Program-made: the position numbers and the translations under genes
The notes under the pieces: generated by a model
Told to the model about the DNA's origin: nothing
What the model saw: the letters and a program-made list of their open reading frames with translations, nothing else
Database searches by the model: none
Assembly: GCA_938007945.1 (NCBI GenBank)
Contig: CALLME010000251.1
Span: forward strand, 1-5,128
DNA: 5,128 nt
Direction: 5' to 3'
From: an uncultured Caulobacterales bacterium
GTDB taxonomy: Bacteria > Pseudomonadota > Alphaproteobacteria > Caulobacterales > Maricaulaceae
Shown here: piece by piece, positions 1 to 5,128 of the stretch
How the letters are laid out: every line of letters begins with the position of its first letter
Position numbering within the stretch: position 1 is the stretch's first letter

Positions 1-148
1 AATAACAACACATGAATAGAGCGATGACGGTTGAGCTTAGGCACCTTGCAAGCCCGACGACCCAGCCGAAGCTACAAAATTAGTTAAACCGCTTTTGCGT
101 CTCATAAAAATTTGTGCCAAACTCATCAAAAATATTGGGGGGCTGATT
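1..148. other. Non-coding left edge and leader of the DUF1295 gene
   Basis: All three plus-strand frames meet a stop within the first 20 or so bases, so no upstream gene runs into the window on this strand. The longest ATG frame here is 23 codons (12-83), with no ribosome binding site in front and no recognisable product. A 22-codon frame on the minus strand is equally unconvincing. I see no hairpin terminator and no clear promoter. The right end carries the Shine-Dalgarno sequence of the next gene. Confidence 0.6.
137..142 (+). promoter_or_regulatory. Ribosome binding site that fixes the DUF1295 start
   Basis: A run of six G lies six bases before the ATG at 149. This favours that ATG over the in-frame TTG at 95, which has no purine-rich sequence upstream and would add 18 residues with no family character. 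G-rich sites also precede the channel-like gene (1200-1206) and the desaturase gene (4342-4347), so the style is consistent within the window. Confidence 0.6.
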
Positions 149-1072
149 ATGCTAACAGATATTATTGTGAATTTTTCGCATGCAGGCGTGGTGGTTTTTG
201 GCGGACTCATCGCGCTTTGGGTGATTAGCGTGGCTGTGCGCGATGCGAGCCTAATTGATATTTATTGGGGCTTTGGGTTTTTGCTCGTCGGGGCGGTCTG
301 TCTTTATCTGGCTAATCCTAAAACGCCTTATCTCATGCTACTTGCCGCTCTGCCGATAATATGGGGCGCACGCCTGACGCTTTATCTTGCGAAACGCAAT
401 TTGGGACACGGCGAAGACAAGCGTTATGTCAATATGCGCCGCCGCGCCAAAAAGAATAAAGGTATTCGCGAAATGCCTTGGCGATTGCGCAGCCTTTTTA
501 CGATTTACTTCGGCCAAGGCCTGCTGATTATGATTGTAAGTGCGCCTGTTTGGGTCGCCATGGCGACGGGTGCCCCTAATCTTGATATTCTGAATATGAT
601 AAAAATAACGGAAGCGATAACGCCTCTTGAATACTTAAAAACATCAGGTTTTGAGCCATACTATCCAAATATCCTCGCCATTCTCGGCGCTATCCTCTGG
701 CTCATCGGTTTCCTCTTTGAAGCCATTGGCGACGCGCAGCTCGCGGCCTTCCTCAAACGCAATAAAGACTATGACGGCCCTGCGGATGAAAAGCCTGTTA
801 TGGATAAGGGCCTTTGGAAATATACGCGTCACCCGAATTATTTCGGTAATGCCTGTATGTGGTGGGGGATTTGGCTGGTGGCCTGCCAAGCACCGTGGGG
901 CTGGGTTACGATTTTTGCACCTATTATAATGACGCTACTACTCACTAAAGTGTCAGGCCGTGACCTGCTCGAGCGCGATATGGGCAAGCGCAAAAACTAC
1001 CAAGACTATATAGAGCGCACGAGCGGTTTTATCCCCCTTCCACCTGCGTCCAAACTCGCGAAAAAAAATTAA
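149..1072 (+). CDS. DUF1295 family membrane protein (steroid 5-alpha-reductase C-terminal-like)
   Basis: This 307-residue integral membrane protein belongs to the DUF1295 family, related to steroid 5-alpha-reductases and isoprenylcysteine methyltransferases. Relatives use NADPH or S-adenosylmethionine on lipid-like substrates in the membrane; the substrate here cannot be read from sequence. Visible hallmarks are an early DASLIDIYWG motif (residues 32-41), ARLTLYLAKRN (about 74-84), GDAQLAAFL (194-202) and the cofactor-region signature GLWKYTRHPNYFG (221-233). The C-terminal signature is LLTKVSGRDLLERDM followed by two tyrosines (284, 287) and SGFIPLPP (292-299). Hydrophobic segments lie near 12-30, 40-56, 60-80, 117-138, 175-191, 234-246 and 250-266. 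The length is normal and both ends look complete. The ATG at 149 is chosen for its G-rich binding site; a TTG at 95 is in frame. No terminator is seen downstream. Family assignment is firm and biochemical role unknown. Confidence 0.9.
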   Translation: MLTDIIVNFSHAGVVVFGGLIALWVISVAVRDASLIDIYWGFGFLLVGAVCLYLANPKTPYLMLLAALPIIWGARLTLYLAKRNLGHGEDKRYVNMRRRAKKNKGIREMPWRLRSLFTIYFGQGLLIMIVSAPVWVAMATGAPNLDILNMIKITEAITPLEYLKTSGFEPYYPNILAILGAILWLIGFLFEAIGDAQLAAFLKRNKDYDGPADEKPVMDKGLWKYTRHPNYFGNACMWWGIWLVACQAPWGWVTIFAPIIMTLLLTKVSGRDLLERDMGKRKNYQDYIERTSGFIPLPPASKLAKKN

Positions 1073-1118
1073 CGGCAAGCCATACGGAACCCTTTCGTTT
1101 ACATTGCGTTCATGTTAG

Positions 1119-1132
1119 TTACGGTAACGTAA
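1119..1132. promoter_or_regulatory. Near-palindromic candidate operator TTACGGTAACGTAA
   Basis: The 14 bases form overlapping inverted repeats: TTACG/CGTAA around GTAA, and GTTAC/GTAAC around a single G if read from 1118 to 1128. It sits about 80 bases before the channel-like gene, in the only gap where that gene's promoter could lie. The shape is like the operators of small dimeric repressors. No regulator gene is in the window, so function is inferred from symmetry and position alone. Confidence 0.3.
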
Positions 1133-1210
1133 ATATAGGAACTGCGCGATCTTGCGCGGTATTCAGCATGGGCGGCGTGGCTGCTTGAACATTATTTTAG
1201 GGGGACGATC

Positions 1211-2398
1211 ATGGATCAGTTCAATAATTTCTTTAGCGGCTTACCCGCATCCTATCAGGGGCCAATTTCGGCCGCTGTAATCTTAATAATTACGATATTC
1301 GCGGCTTACATTCTTCGCGCAATTATCGGCGGCGCAATCAACCGCACTCCGTTCGGCGCGAAAGCCAAAACAACAGGCGGCAATATTGGCAAGTCAATCG
1401 GTAAAGCTGTATTCTGGCTCACTGTTCTTTACGGCCTCTATCTCGCACTTGGTCGCCTCAATATGACTGAACAGCTTCGTCCGATCGAAGACTTGTTCCG
1501 TGATATCTCTAACGTTGTGCCTAAACTTATCGGCGCAGGCTTCACGCTCTTTATCGGCTATATCGTCGCTATGGTGGGTAAAAACGCCACAACAGCGACA
1601 CTAGACGCGGCGCAAGTCGATAGCCTAGCAGCACGTTCTGGCATGACATCGGCAACAGGTTCAACTGGCGGCATTGCGAAAGCACTTGGCACGATTGTCT
1701 TTGTTCTAATTATCGTTCCTGTCGCGATTGCAGCGCTTGGTATCCTCGATATCCGCTCTATCTCAGAGCCACTCGGCAATATGCTGTCTAGTTTCCTTGA
1801 TTATATCCCAGTGCTTATTGGTGCGTCTATCGTGCTTGCAGTGTCGATTTTCATCGGACGTTTTATCAGCAATTTCATTCAGCAGACACTCCCAACATTT
1901 GGTTTTGACCGCTCAATCAATGAAATCATGATGCTTGACGACGGCGAAGGTCTCTCAGTTTCACCGTCGAAAGTTGCGGGCAACCTTGCCTTCATCATTG
2001 TATTGGTATTAGGTCTTTCTGCTGCAGTTGGCATACTGAACATCCAATCGCTTTCTGGCGCATTTGAATCAGTGCAAAATCTTGGTGGTCGTGTCCTAAC
2101 AGCCGGTATCACAATCGTCGTAGGTGTCTTCCTTGCAAACTTTGTGTCACGCATCATCGGCGGCGCAACTGCCAGTAAAGTCGGAAGCCTTCTCCGTTAC
2201 GCAGTAATTATCCTTGCGACATTCATGGCGCTTAGCCAGCTCGGTATAGGCCAAGACATCGTAGACTTCGCCTTTATGGCCATCCTCGGCTCTGCCGCAG
2301 TGGCTGCTGCGATTGCCTTCGGTATCGGTGGACGTGACTGGGCAAGCAAGAAGCTACACGAAATGTTTCCGCCAAAAACAGGTATTCGTAAGAAGTAA
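1211..2398 (+). CDS. MscS-related 'conserved TM helix' repeat protein (mechanosensitive channel family, no cytoplasmic domain)
   Basis: This 395-residue inner-membrane protein is probably channel-like, related to small-conductance mechanosensitive channels and CmpX-type proteins with the conserved TM-helix repeat (PF05552). About nine hydrophobic segments are visible, near 17-40, 64-80, 103-124, 156-178, 197-221, 255-277, 292-315, 326-347 and 353-374. Segments 3, 5 and 7 resemble each other (VPKLIGAGFTLFIGYIVA, IPVLIGASIVLAVSIFIG, GGRVLTAGITIVVGVFLA), so the chain reads as repeated two-helix units. The last helix ends AIAFGIGGRDWASKKLHEM, like the pore helix of MscS. The protein stops about 15 residues later, so the MscS beta and alpha/beta cytoplasmic domains are absent. 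The start is supported by GGGGGAC a few bases upstream, and a strong terminator follows the stop. The sequence is complete, with no frameshift. Ion conduction is inferred from family, not shown. Confidence 0.87.
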   Translation: MDQFNNFFSGLPASYQGPISAAVILIITIFAAYILRAIIGGAINRTPFGAKAKTTGGNIGKSIGKAVFWLTVLYGLYLALGRLNMTEQLRPIEDLFRDISNVVPKLIGAGFTLFIGYIVAMVGKNATTATLDAAQVDSLAARSGMTSATGSTGGIAKALGTIVFVLIIVPVAIAALGILDIRSISEPLGNMLSSFLDYIPVLIGASIVLAVSIFIGRFISNFIQQTLPTFGFDRSINEIMMLDDGEGLSVSPSKVAGNLAFIIVLVLGLSAAVGILNIQSLSGAFESVQNLGGRVLTAGITIVVGVFLANFVSRIIGGATASKVGSLLRYAVIILATFMALSQLGIGQDIVDFAFMAILGSAAVAAAIAFGIGGRDWASKKLHEMFPPKTGIRKK

Positions 2399-2418
2399 GT
2401 CTTCTACAAAGTAAAATT

Positions 2419-2453
2419 AAACCGCCCTCTGGTCTCAGACGGGCGGTTTTTTT
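2419..2453. terminator. Strong hairpin terminator between convergent genes
   Basis: AAACCGCCC (2419-2427) pairs with GGGCGGTTT (2441-2449). The stem continues inward as TCTG/CAGA with one bulged C at 2440, closing on a GTCT loop, and a run of seven T (2447-2453) follows. This is a textbook rho-independent terminator for the channel-like gene, starting about 20 bases after its stop. Read on the other strand, the same stem is followed by TTTAATTTTA, so it probably also ends arsC transcription. That suits its place between two convergent genes. Confidence 0.93.
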
Positions 2454-2476
2454 ATGCCTAAATGTCAGCAGTTAAA

Positions 2477-2977
2477 TCAGGCTGGCAAATCTGCAATAGC
2501 TTGCAGCACCGCTTTATCTGAGAGCTCATCCGCGCTTAGCGCCAGCATCGCCTCAATACGGGCGCGGCATAAATCATACGTCTCAGTGAACGCCTTCTGC
2601 CGCGCCGCGAGCGGTTCGACATGGGCAGGGTCAGGGGCGGGCCAATGCACGGTGATATGTTTGCCGGGAAAAACAGGGCAGACTTCATTGGCGGCGTTAT
2701 CACAGACCGTCACGACAATATCCATTTCTGTTTCCATTTCTGCAAATTCGTCCCAGCTTTTTGAGCGGTAAAACTCTGTGCGGTGGCCGCGACGTTCTAG
2801 CTCGGCCAGACCCTCAGGATGGGGCTGCCCGCTCGGGTGACTACCCGCTGACCAGCCGATGAAGCGACGCCCGCTCGCGCTATCTGCGCCCAAATCACTC
2901 GTCAGCGCTTCAGATAATATGGAGCGCGCAGAATTCCCTGTGCAGAGGAACAGAACATTTATCGGTAATTGTGTCAT
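2477..2977 (-). CDS. arsC: Arsenate reductase, low-molecular-weight tyrosine phosphatase type
   Basis: This 166-residue cytoplasmic enzyme of the LMW-phosphatase ArsC class would reduce arsenate to arsenite through cysteine chemistry. The phosphatase P-loop CTGNSARS (CX5R) has nucleophile Cys12 and Arg18. A second pair, Cys92 and Cys100, in VCDNAANEVCPVFPG fits the resolving cysteines of this class. HWPAPDPA (111-118) carries the likely general acid Asp116. The ATG at 2977 is chosen because AAAGGAG lies six bases upstream on this strand and the family N-terminus (INVLFLCTGNSARS) begins right after it. The frame stays open to an ATG at 3052, but the 25 extra residues are unlike the family and would overlap the divergent neighbour. 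No arsR, arsenite exporter or arsH lies in the window, so it appears to be an orphan gene. A true protein phosphatase is possible but less likely given the cysteine pair. Confidence 0.92.
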   Translation of the reverse strand: MTQLPINVLFLCTGNSARSILSEALTSDLGADSASGRRFIGWSAGSHPSGQPHPEGLAELERRGHRTEFYRSKSWDEFAEMETEMDIVVTVCDNAANEVCPVFPGKHITVHWPAPDPAHVEPLAARQKAFTETYDLCRARIEAMLALSADELSDKAVLQAIADLPA

Positions 2978-2983
2978 AGCATA

Positions 2984-2990
2984 CTCCTTT
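2984..2990 (-). promoter_or_regulatory. Ribosome binding site deciding the arsC start
   Basis: Read on the minus strand this is AAAGGAG, a near-ideal Shine-Dalgarno sequence, with six bases to the ATG at 2977. Another ATG at 2982 is closer and out of frame. The site argues strongly against the longer start at 3052. Confidence 0.85.
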
Positions 2991-2994
2991 ACGC

Positions 2995-3014
2995 GCGCTT
3001 GCCAAGCCAAGCGC
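2995..3014. promoter_or_regulatory. Perfect 7-bp inverted repeat in the arsC/acyltransferase divergent spacer
   Basis: GCGCTTG (2995-3001) and CAAGCGC (3008-3014) are exact inverted copies separated by CCAAGC. The dyad occupies the middle of the 56-base spacer between the divergent arsC and acyltransferase starts, just upstream of the arsC ribosome binding site. It could be an operator for one or both genes, or an RNA hairpin in the arsC leader. It has no T-run, so it is not a terminator. A TTGACG hexamer on the minus strand (3024-3019) could be an arsC -35 element, but no good -10 follows at the usual distance. Confidence 0.45.
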
Positions 3015-3033
3015 TTTTCGTCAATACAGCTTC

Positions 3034-3828
3034 GTGCATATTGTTGAGACATTAATAGCCGAGCGCGCGCCGAAGCTCACCTCTCGGCCTAAGCTTTTTC
3101 GTGCTGTCAAACCCCTGCTCTACCGCCTGCTCGCCTATGACGCGGCGGTGTTTCTTGCCGATAGCATTAAGACCAAAACGGGCCATCAAGCCTTTGCCAC
3201 CGTCACAGACCATATTCGACCGCGCACCGCCGTCGTTGGGCTTAATCACCTACCAGCCTCTGGAAAGTGCATCATCATCAGCAACCACCCTACGGGCCTC
3301 GCCGACGGTATGGCGGTGTTTCAAGCCATTCGCGACAAGCGCCCTGACCACATCTTTCTCGCCAATGCCGATGCCCTGCGCGTGATACCAAACGGCGATG
3401 ACATCATCATTCCTGTCGAATGGGTGGAGAGCAAGCGCACGCTTGCCAAGACAAAACAGACGCTGCTCGAGACAAAGGCCGCGCTTGAAGCAGGTAAATG
3501 CGTTGTGATTTTCCCAAGCGGGCGTCTCGCGCGTTGGGGCTGGCGCGGACTATATGATCAAGAGTGGCAGAGCTCTGCCGCTATGCTCGCCAAGAAATAC
3601 GATGCCCCCGTCGTCCCGCTCCAGATCAAAGCGCGTAATAGCTGGTTCTATTATCTTGTCTCTAAAATCAGTGGTGAAATCCGAGACATTACCCTTTTCC
3701 ATGAACTTCTGAATAAAAAGGGTCAGACGTTTAACCTGACCTTTGGTGAGCCTATCCCCGCAACAGACCTCCCAAAAAACGCAGACAATGCCACAGCGCA
3801 AATTCGCAAATGTGTTGAAGCGCTATAG
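3034..3828 (+). CDS. PlsC-like lysophospholipid/glycerol acyltransferase
   Basis: This 264-residue protein of the LPLAT/PlsC superfamily would transfer a fatty acyl group to a lysophospholipid or similar acceptor at the inner face of the membrane. The catalytic block is ISNHPTGLADG with His85 and Asp91. The spacing is HX5D rather than the textbook HX4D, as I recall for the 'hemolysin-like' branch with NHPLGGLDG. Block III is IFPSGRLARW (about 159-168), where classical PlsC has FPEGTR. VVPLQIKARNSWFYY (193-207) is block IV. FHELLNKKGQTFNLTFGEPI (222-241) is typical of this subfamily's tail. The first usable start is the GTG at 3034, and the frame is closed by a stop at 2977. No Shine-Dalgarno sequence is evident, so the start is uncertain and the message might be nearly leaderless. 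No later in-frame ATG precedes the catalytic histidine. It is divergent from arsC. The exact acceptor (phosphatidate, ornithine lipid or other) is unknown. Confidence 0.85.
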   Translation: MHIVETLIAERAPKLTSRPKLFRAVKPLLYRLLAYDAAVFLADSIKTKTGHQAFATVTDHIRPRTAVVGLNHLPASGKCIIISNHPTGLADGMAVFQAIRDKRPDHIFLANADALRVIPNGDDIIIPVEWVESKRTLAKTKQTLLETKAALEAGKCVVIFPSGRLARWGWRGLYDQEWQSSAAMLAKKYDAPVVPLQIKARNSWFYYLVSKISGEIRDITLFHELLNKKGQTFNLTFGEPIPATDLPKNADNATAQIRKCVEAL

Positions 3829-3867
3829 TTATTCTCACCTCACCCCTTGACCCACGCCCCCATTTCG

Positions 3868-3896
3868 TTAGCGCTAGTGAGGCTAAATATAGGAGA
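3868..3896 (+). promoter_or_regulatory. Candidate promoter/leader element before the ABM gene
   Basis: The stretch contains the 8-bp palindrome TAGCGCTA (3869-3876), then TGAG, then TAAATATAGGAGA, ending in the AGGAG ribosome binding site six bases before the ATG at 3902. TAAATA or AATATA could serve as a -10 element. A TTGACC lies upstream at 3847, but its distance is too long for a standard spacer. A similar arrangement precedes the desaturase gene (4323-4347). Confidence 0.35.
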
Positions 3897-3901
3897 GCGT
3901 T

Positions 3902-4192
3902 ATGATTGGTGTCATCGCAACATTAAAAATCGCCGCAGGCAAAGACGCTGAATTTGAAGAGGCCGCGAAAGCGCTCGTCGCCAAGGTCAACGCCAACGAA
4001 CCAGGCTGCCTGATGTACGAGCTCTACCGCTCGCCTAAATTGCCAGACACTTACGTGTTCATGGAAAAGTACCGAGATAAAGCCGCACTAGACGCCCATG
4101 GCCAGACGGAATATTTTCTCGCCGCACAGCCCGTGCTAGGCGCCTGTCTCGCGGCTAAGCCCGACATTCAAAGCTTCGTGCCTGTCAGCTAG
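3902..4192 (+). CDS. ABM-domain protein, putative quinol monooxygenase (YgiN-like)
   Basis: This 96-residue single-domain protein of the antibiotic biosynthesis monooxygenase (ABM) dimeric alpha/beta-barrel fold is cytoplasmic, with no signal peptide or membrane segment. The layout is typical. A first strand, MIGVIATLKIAAGK, leads into a helix (about 15-31). NEPGCLMYELYRS (32-44) is the family's core strand region, YVFMEKYRDKAALDAH (51-66) holds the conserved second half with His66, and FVPVS is a last strand. Family members oxidise quinols or polyketide-like aromatics without cofactor, or act on reactive small molecules; most bacterial copies have no known substrate. The start is firm, with AGGAG six bases upstream. 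It is probably a separate unit, 73 bases after the acyltransferase stop and with no terminator between them. The length is normal for the family. Confidence 0.88.
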   Translation: MIGVIATLKIAAGKDAEFEEAAKALVAKVNANEPGCLMYELYRSPKLPDTYVFMEKYRDKAALDAHGQTEYFLAAQPVLGACLAAKPDIQSFVPVS

Positions 4193-4352
4193 CTGCAATA
4201 TGACAAAATCGTCACATGGCGAGGCGTAATAATCCGCTAACAGTAAATCTCTTTAACGATTGCTTGAGAAAATCACGGCTATCCCAAAAGATGAAAACAC
4301 GAATCAGTCATGGGTCCACGCATTAGCGCATGAGATATAATAGGGGATATGG
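4193..4352. other. Intergenic region and leader of the desaturase gene
   Basis: These 160 bases hold no open frame of note. A short inverted repeat (TGAC/GTCA, 4201-4214) and a 10-bp palindrome CAGCTAGCTG spanning the ABM stop (4186-4195) are present. Neither has a T-run, so no terminator is called. A single GAATC (4301-4305), matching the GANTC sequence methylated by CcrM in many Alphaproteobacteria, lies about 50 bases before the desaturase start. An exact TATAAT is at 4336-4341. Confidence 0.5.
4323..4347 (+). promoter_or_regulatory. Candidate promoter/leader element and ribosome binding site of the desaturase gene
   Basis: TTAGCGC (4323-4329), TGAG (4331-4334) and ATATAATAGGGGA (4335-4347) run directly into the start region. 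AGGGGA (4342-4347) lies five bases before the GTG at 4353 and supports that start. TATAAT matches the -10 consensus. It abuts the ribosome binding site, though, and no good -35 lies 16-18 bases upstream, so its promoter role is doubtful. The layout resembles the stretch before the ABM gene. Confidence 0.4.
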
Positions 4353-5128
4353 GTGTCAGATTTTTCCAAACAAAACCAAATCACAGATGATGGTCACGTC
4401 AACACAGAACTCCTCCCCGCCCGCAATTGGCTAAAGGCGATTGCGCCTTATAAAACGCCGTCAATGCGGCGCAGCCTAATCGAGCTCGCGATTACGTTTA
4501 TTCCCTTTATAGCGCTTTGGGCGCTTGCGGTATGGACAAGCTCTATCAGCTATTTCCTGACTGTGCCTGTCTGTATCGTTGCAGGGTTTTTCCTTGTGCG
4601 TCTCTTCCTCATTCAACACGATTGTAGCCACGGCGCGTTTTTCAAATCTCGCGCGGCGAATGATTGGGTCGGGCGCGTCATTGGCGTGCTGACCGTCACG
4701 CCTTACGACCTGTGGAAGAAAGCCCACCTCATACATCATGCGAGCCACGGTAATCTCGATAACCGCGGCATTGGCGATATTATGACGCTCACAGTAGATG
4801 AATATGAAGCGCGCACGGCGTGGGGAAAATTGCGTTACCGCCTCTACCGTAATCCGTTTGTGCTTTTTGGCATTGGGCCGATTTTTGTCTTTCTCCTGCA
4901 CCAACGCCTGCCTATCGGCTTTATGAAATCGGGGCTGAAATATTGGGTGAGTGCTATGGGCACCAATGTCGCCATCGCCGCGATTGTAATTGCAGGCATT
5001 TACTCTCTCGGTCTAATGCCTTTCTTGGTGACCTATCTCTGCATTACCTGTATTGCCGCCGCGATTGGCGTGTGGCTGTTTTATGTGCAGCATCAATTTG
5101 AAGATGTCATGTGGGACACGGATGAGAA
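4353..5128 (+). CDS. Membrane fatty acid desaturase (acyl-lipid type), 3' end cut by the window
   Basis: The first 258 codons of a di-iron membrane fatty acid desaturase are present; the frame is still open at the window edge. The enzyme would introduce a double bond into membrane acyl chains. Histidine box 1 is QHDCSHGAFF (His89, His93) and box 2 is AHLIHHASHGN (His125, His128, His129, with His132 nearby). FYVQHQFED (His247) matches the segment that in DesA-type acyl-lipid desaturases follows the last helices. The third HXXHH box should lie beyond the edge. Hydrophobic segments fall near 43-61, 67-88, 168-183, 202-217 and 222-245. The GTG at 4353 is chosen because AGGGGA precedes it at five bases, a stop in the same frame lies at 4341, and the nearby ATG at 4349 is out of frame. 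The next in-frame ATG (4464) would leave only a short N-terminus. The family is clear; regioselectivity (delta-9, delta-12 or other) cannot be told. Confidence 0.93.
   Translation, partial: MSDFSKQNQITDDGHVNTELLPARNWLKAIAPYKTPSMRRSLIELAITFIPFIALWALAVWTSSISYFLTVPVCIVAGFFLVRLFLIQHDCSHGAFFKSRAANDWVGRVIGVLTVTPYDLWKKAHLIHHASHGNLDNRGIGDIMTLTVDEYEARTAWGKLRYRLYRNPFVLFGIGPIFVFLLHQRLPIGFMKSGLKYWVSAMGTNVAIAAIVIAGIYSLGLMPFLVTYLCITCIAAAIGVWLFYVQHQFEDVMWDTDE

Noticed and set aside
12..83. 23-codon ATG frame at the left edge
   Set aside because: No ribosome binding site, no recognisable sequence, and the frame is preceded by a stop; length is expected by chance.
95..148. TTG-initiated extension of the DUF1295 protein
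   Set aside because: No ribosome binding site ahead of the TTG; a G-rich site sits in front of the ATG at 149.
1142..1158. Repeat of TGCGCG around ATCT as a hairpin or operator
   Set aside because: Only four bases pair symmetrically (CGCG/CGCG) and such runs are common in this base composition.
2454..2771. 105-codon plus-strand open frame opposite arsC
   Set aside because: It begins right at the terminator, has a serine/alanine-rich composition typical of an antisense shadow, and lies wholly over the arsC catalytic region.
2978..3052. 25-residue N-terminal extension of ArsC from the ATG at 3052
   Set aside because: The ATG at 2977 has an ideal ribosome binding site and the family N-terminus; the extension would overlap the divergent gene and contain the dyad.
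3834..3882. CCTCAC (3838-3843) and GTGAGG (3877-3882) inverted repeat as a terminator of the acyltransferase gene
   Set aside because: The arms are six bases with a 33-base loop and no T-run follows; the right arm sits in the ABM leader.
4183..4214. Palindromes around the ABM stop (CAGCTAGCTG, TGTCA/TGACA, TGAC/GTCA) as a terminator
   Set aside because: Stems are short and no T-run follows any of them.
4476..4904. 142-codon minus-strand open frame
   Set aside because: It is antisense to the desaturase, whose histidine boxes and membrane helices are unmistakable in the plus frame. The antisense protein is low in hydrophobic order and resembles no family.
1..5128. CRISPR array, insertion sequence, prophage or defence system
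   Set aside because: I saw no regularly spaced repeats, transposase or nuclease motifs, and every sizeable frame is explained by an ordinary chromosomal gene family.

Overview
This window looks like a stretch of an alphaproteobacterial chromosome. The coding density is high, the base composition is middling in G+C, and every protein matches families common in aquatic Alphaproteobacteria. A Hyphomonadaceae or Robiginitomaculaceae-like host is my guess from the overall flavour only. I see no rRNA or tRNA gene, insertion sequence, phage gene, CRISPR array or origin. No gap between genes exceeds about 160 bases.

Layout from left to right. Bases 1-148 are non-coding apart from very short open frames. 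A DUF1295 (steroid 5-alpha-reductase-like) membrane enzyme follows at 149-1072. Next is a multi-pass MscS-related 'conserved TM helix' protein (1211-2398) built from repeated two-helix units and lacking the usual cytoplasmic domain. A strong hairpin terminator (2419-2453) separates it from a convergent arsC-type arsenate reductase on the minus strand (2479-2977). A short divergent spacer (2978-3033) with a perfect 7-bp-arm dyad leads to a plus-strand PlsC-like glycerolipid acyltransferase (3034-3828). Then come a small antibiotic-biosynthesis-monooxygenase (ABM) domain protein (3902-4192) and the first 258 codons of a membrane fatty acid desaturase (4353 to the window edge).

Three of the six genes (DUF1295, acyltransferase, desaturase) act on lipids or membrane-embedded substrates, and a fourth is a membrane channel-like protein, so there is a loose membrane theme. 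The spacing (73-160 bases between same-strand genes) and the terminator argue against one operon. The arsenate reductase stands alone: no arsR, arsenite pump or other ars gene is present. I did not find a convincing novel system. The most worthwhile observations are the repeat architecture of the channel-like protein, the dyad between arsC and the acyltransferase gene, and a similar short element just upstream of the ABM and desaturase genes with a partial copy before the channel-like gene.
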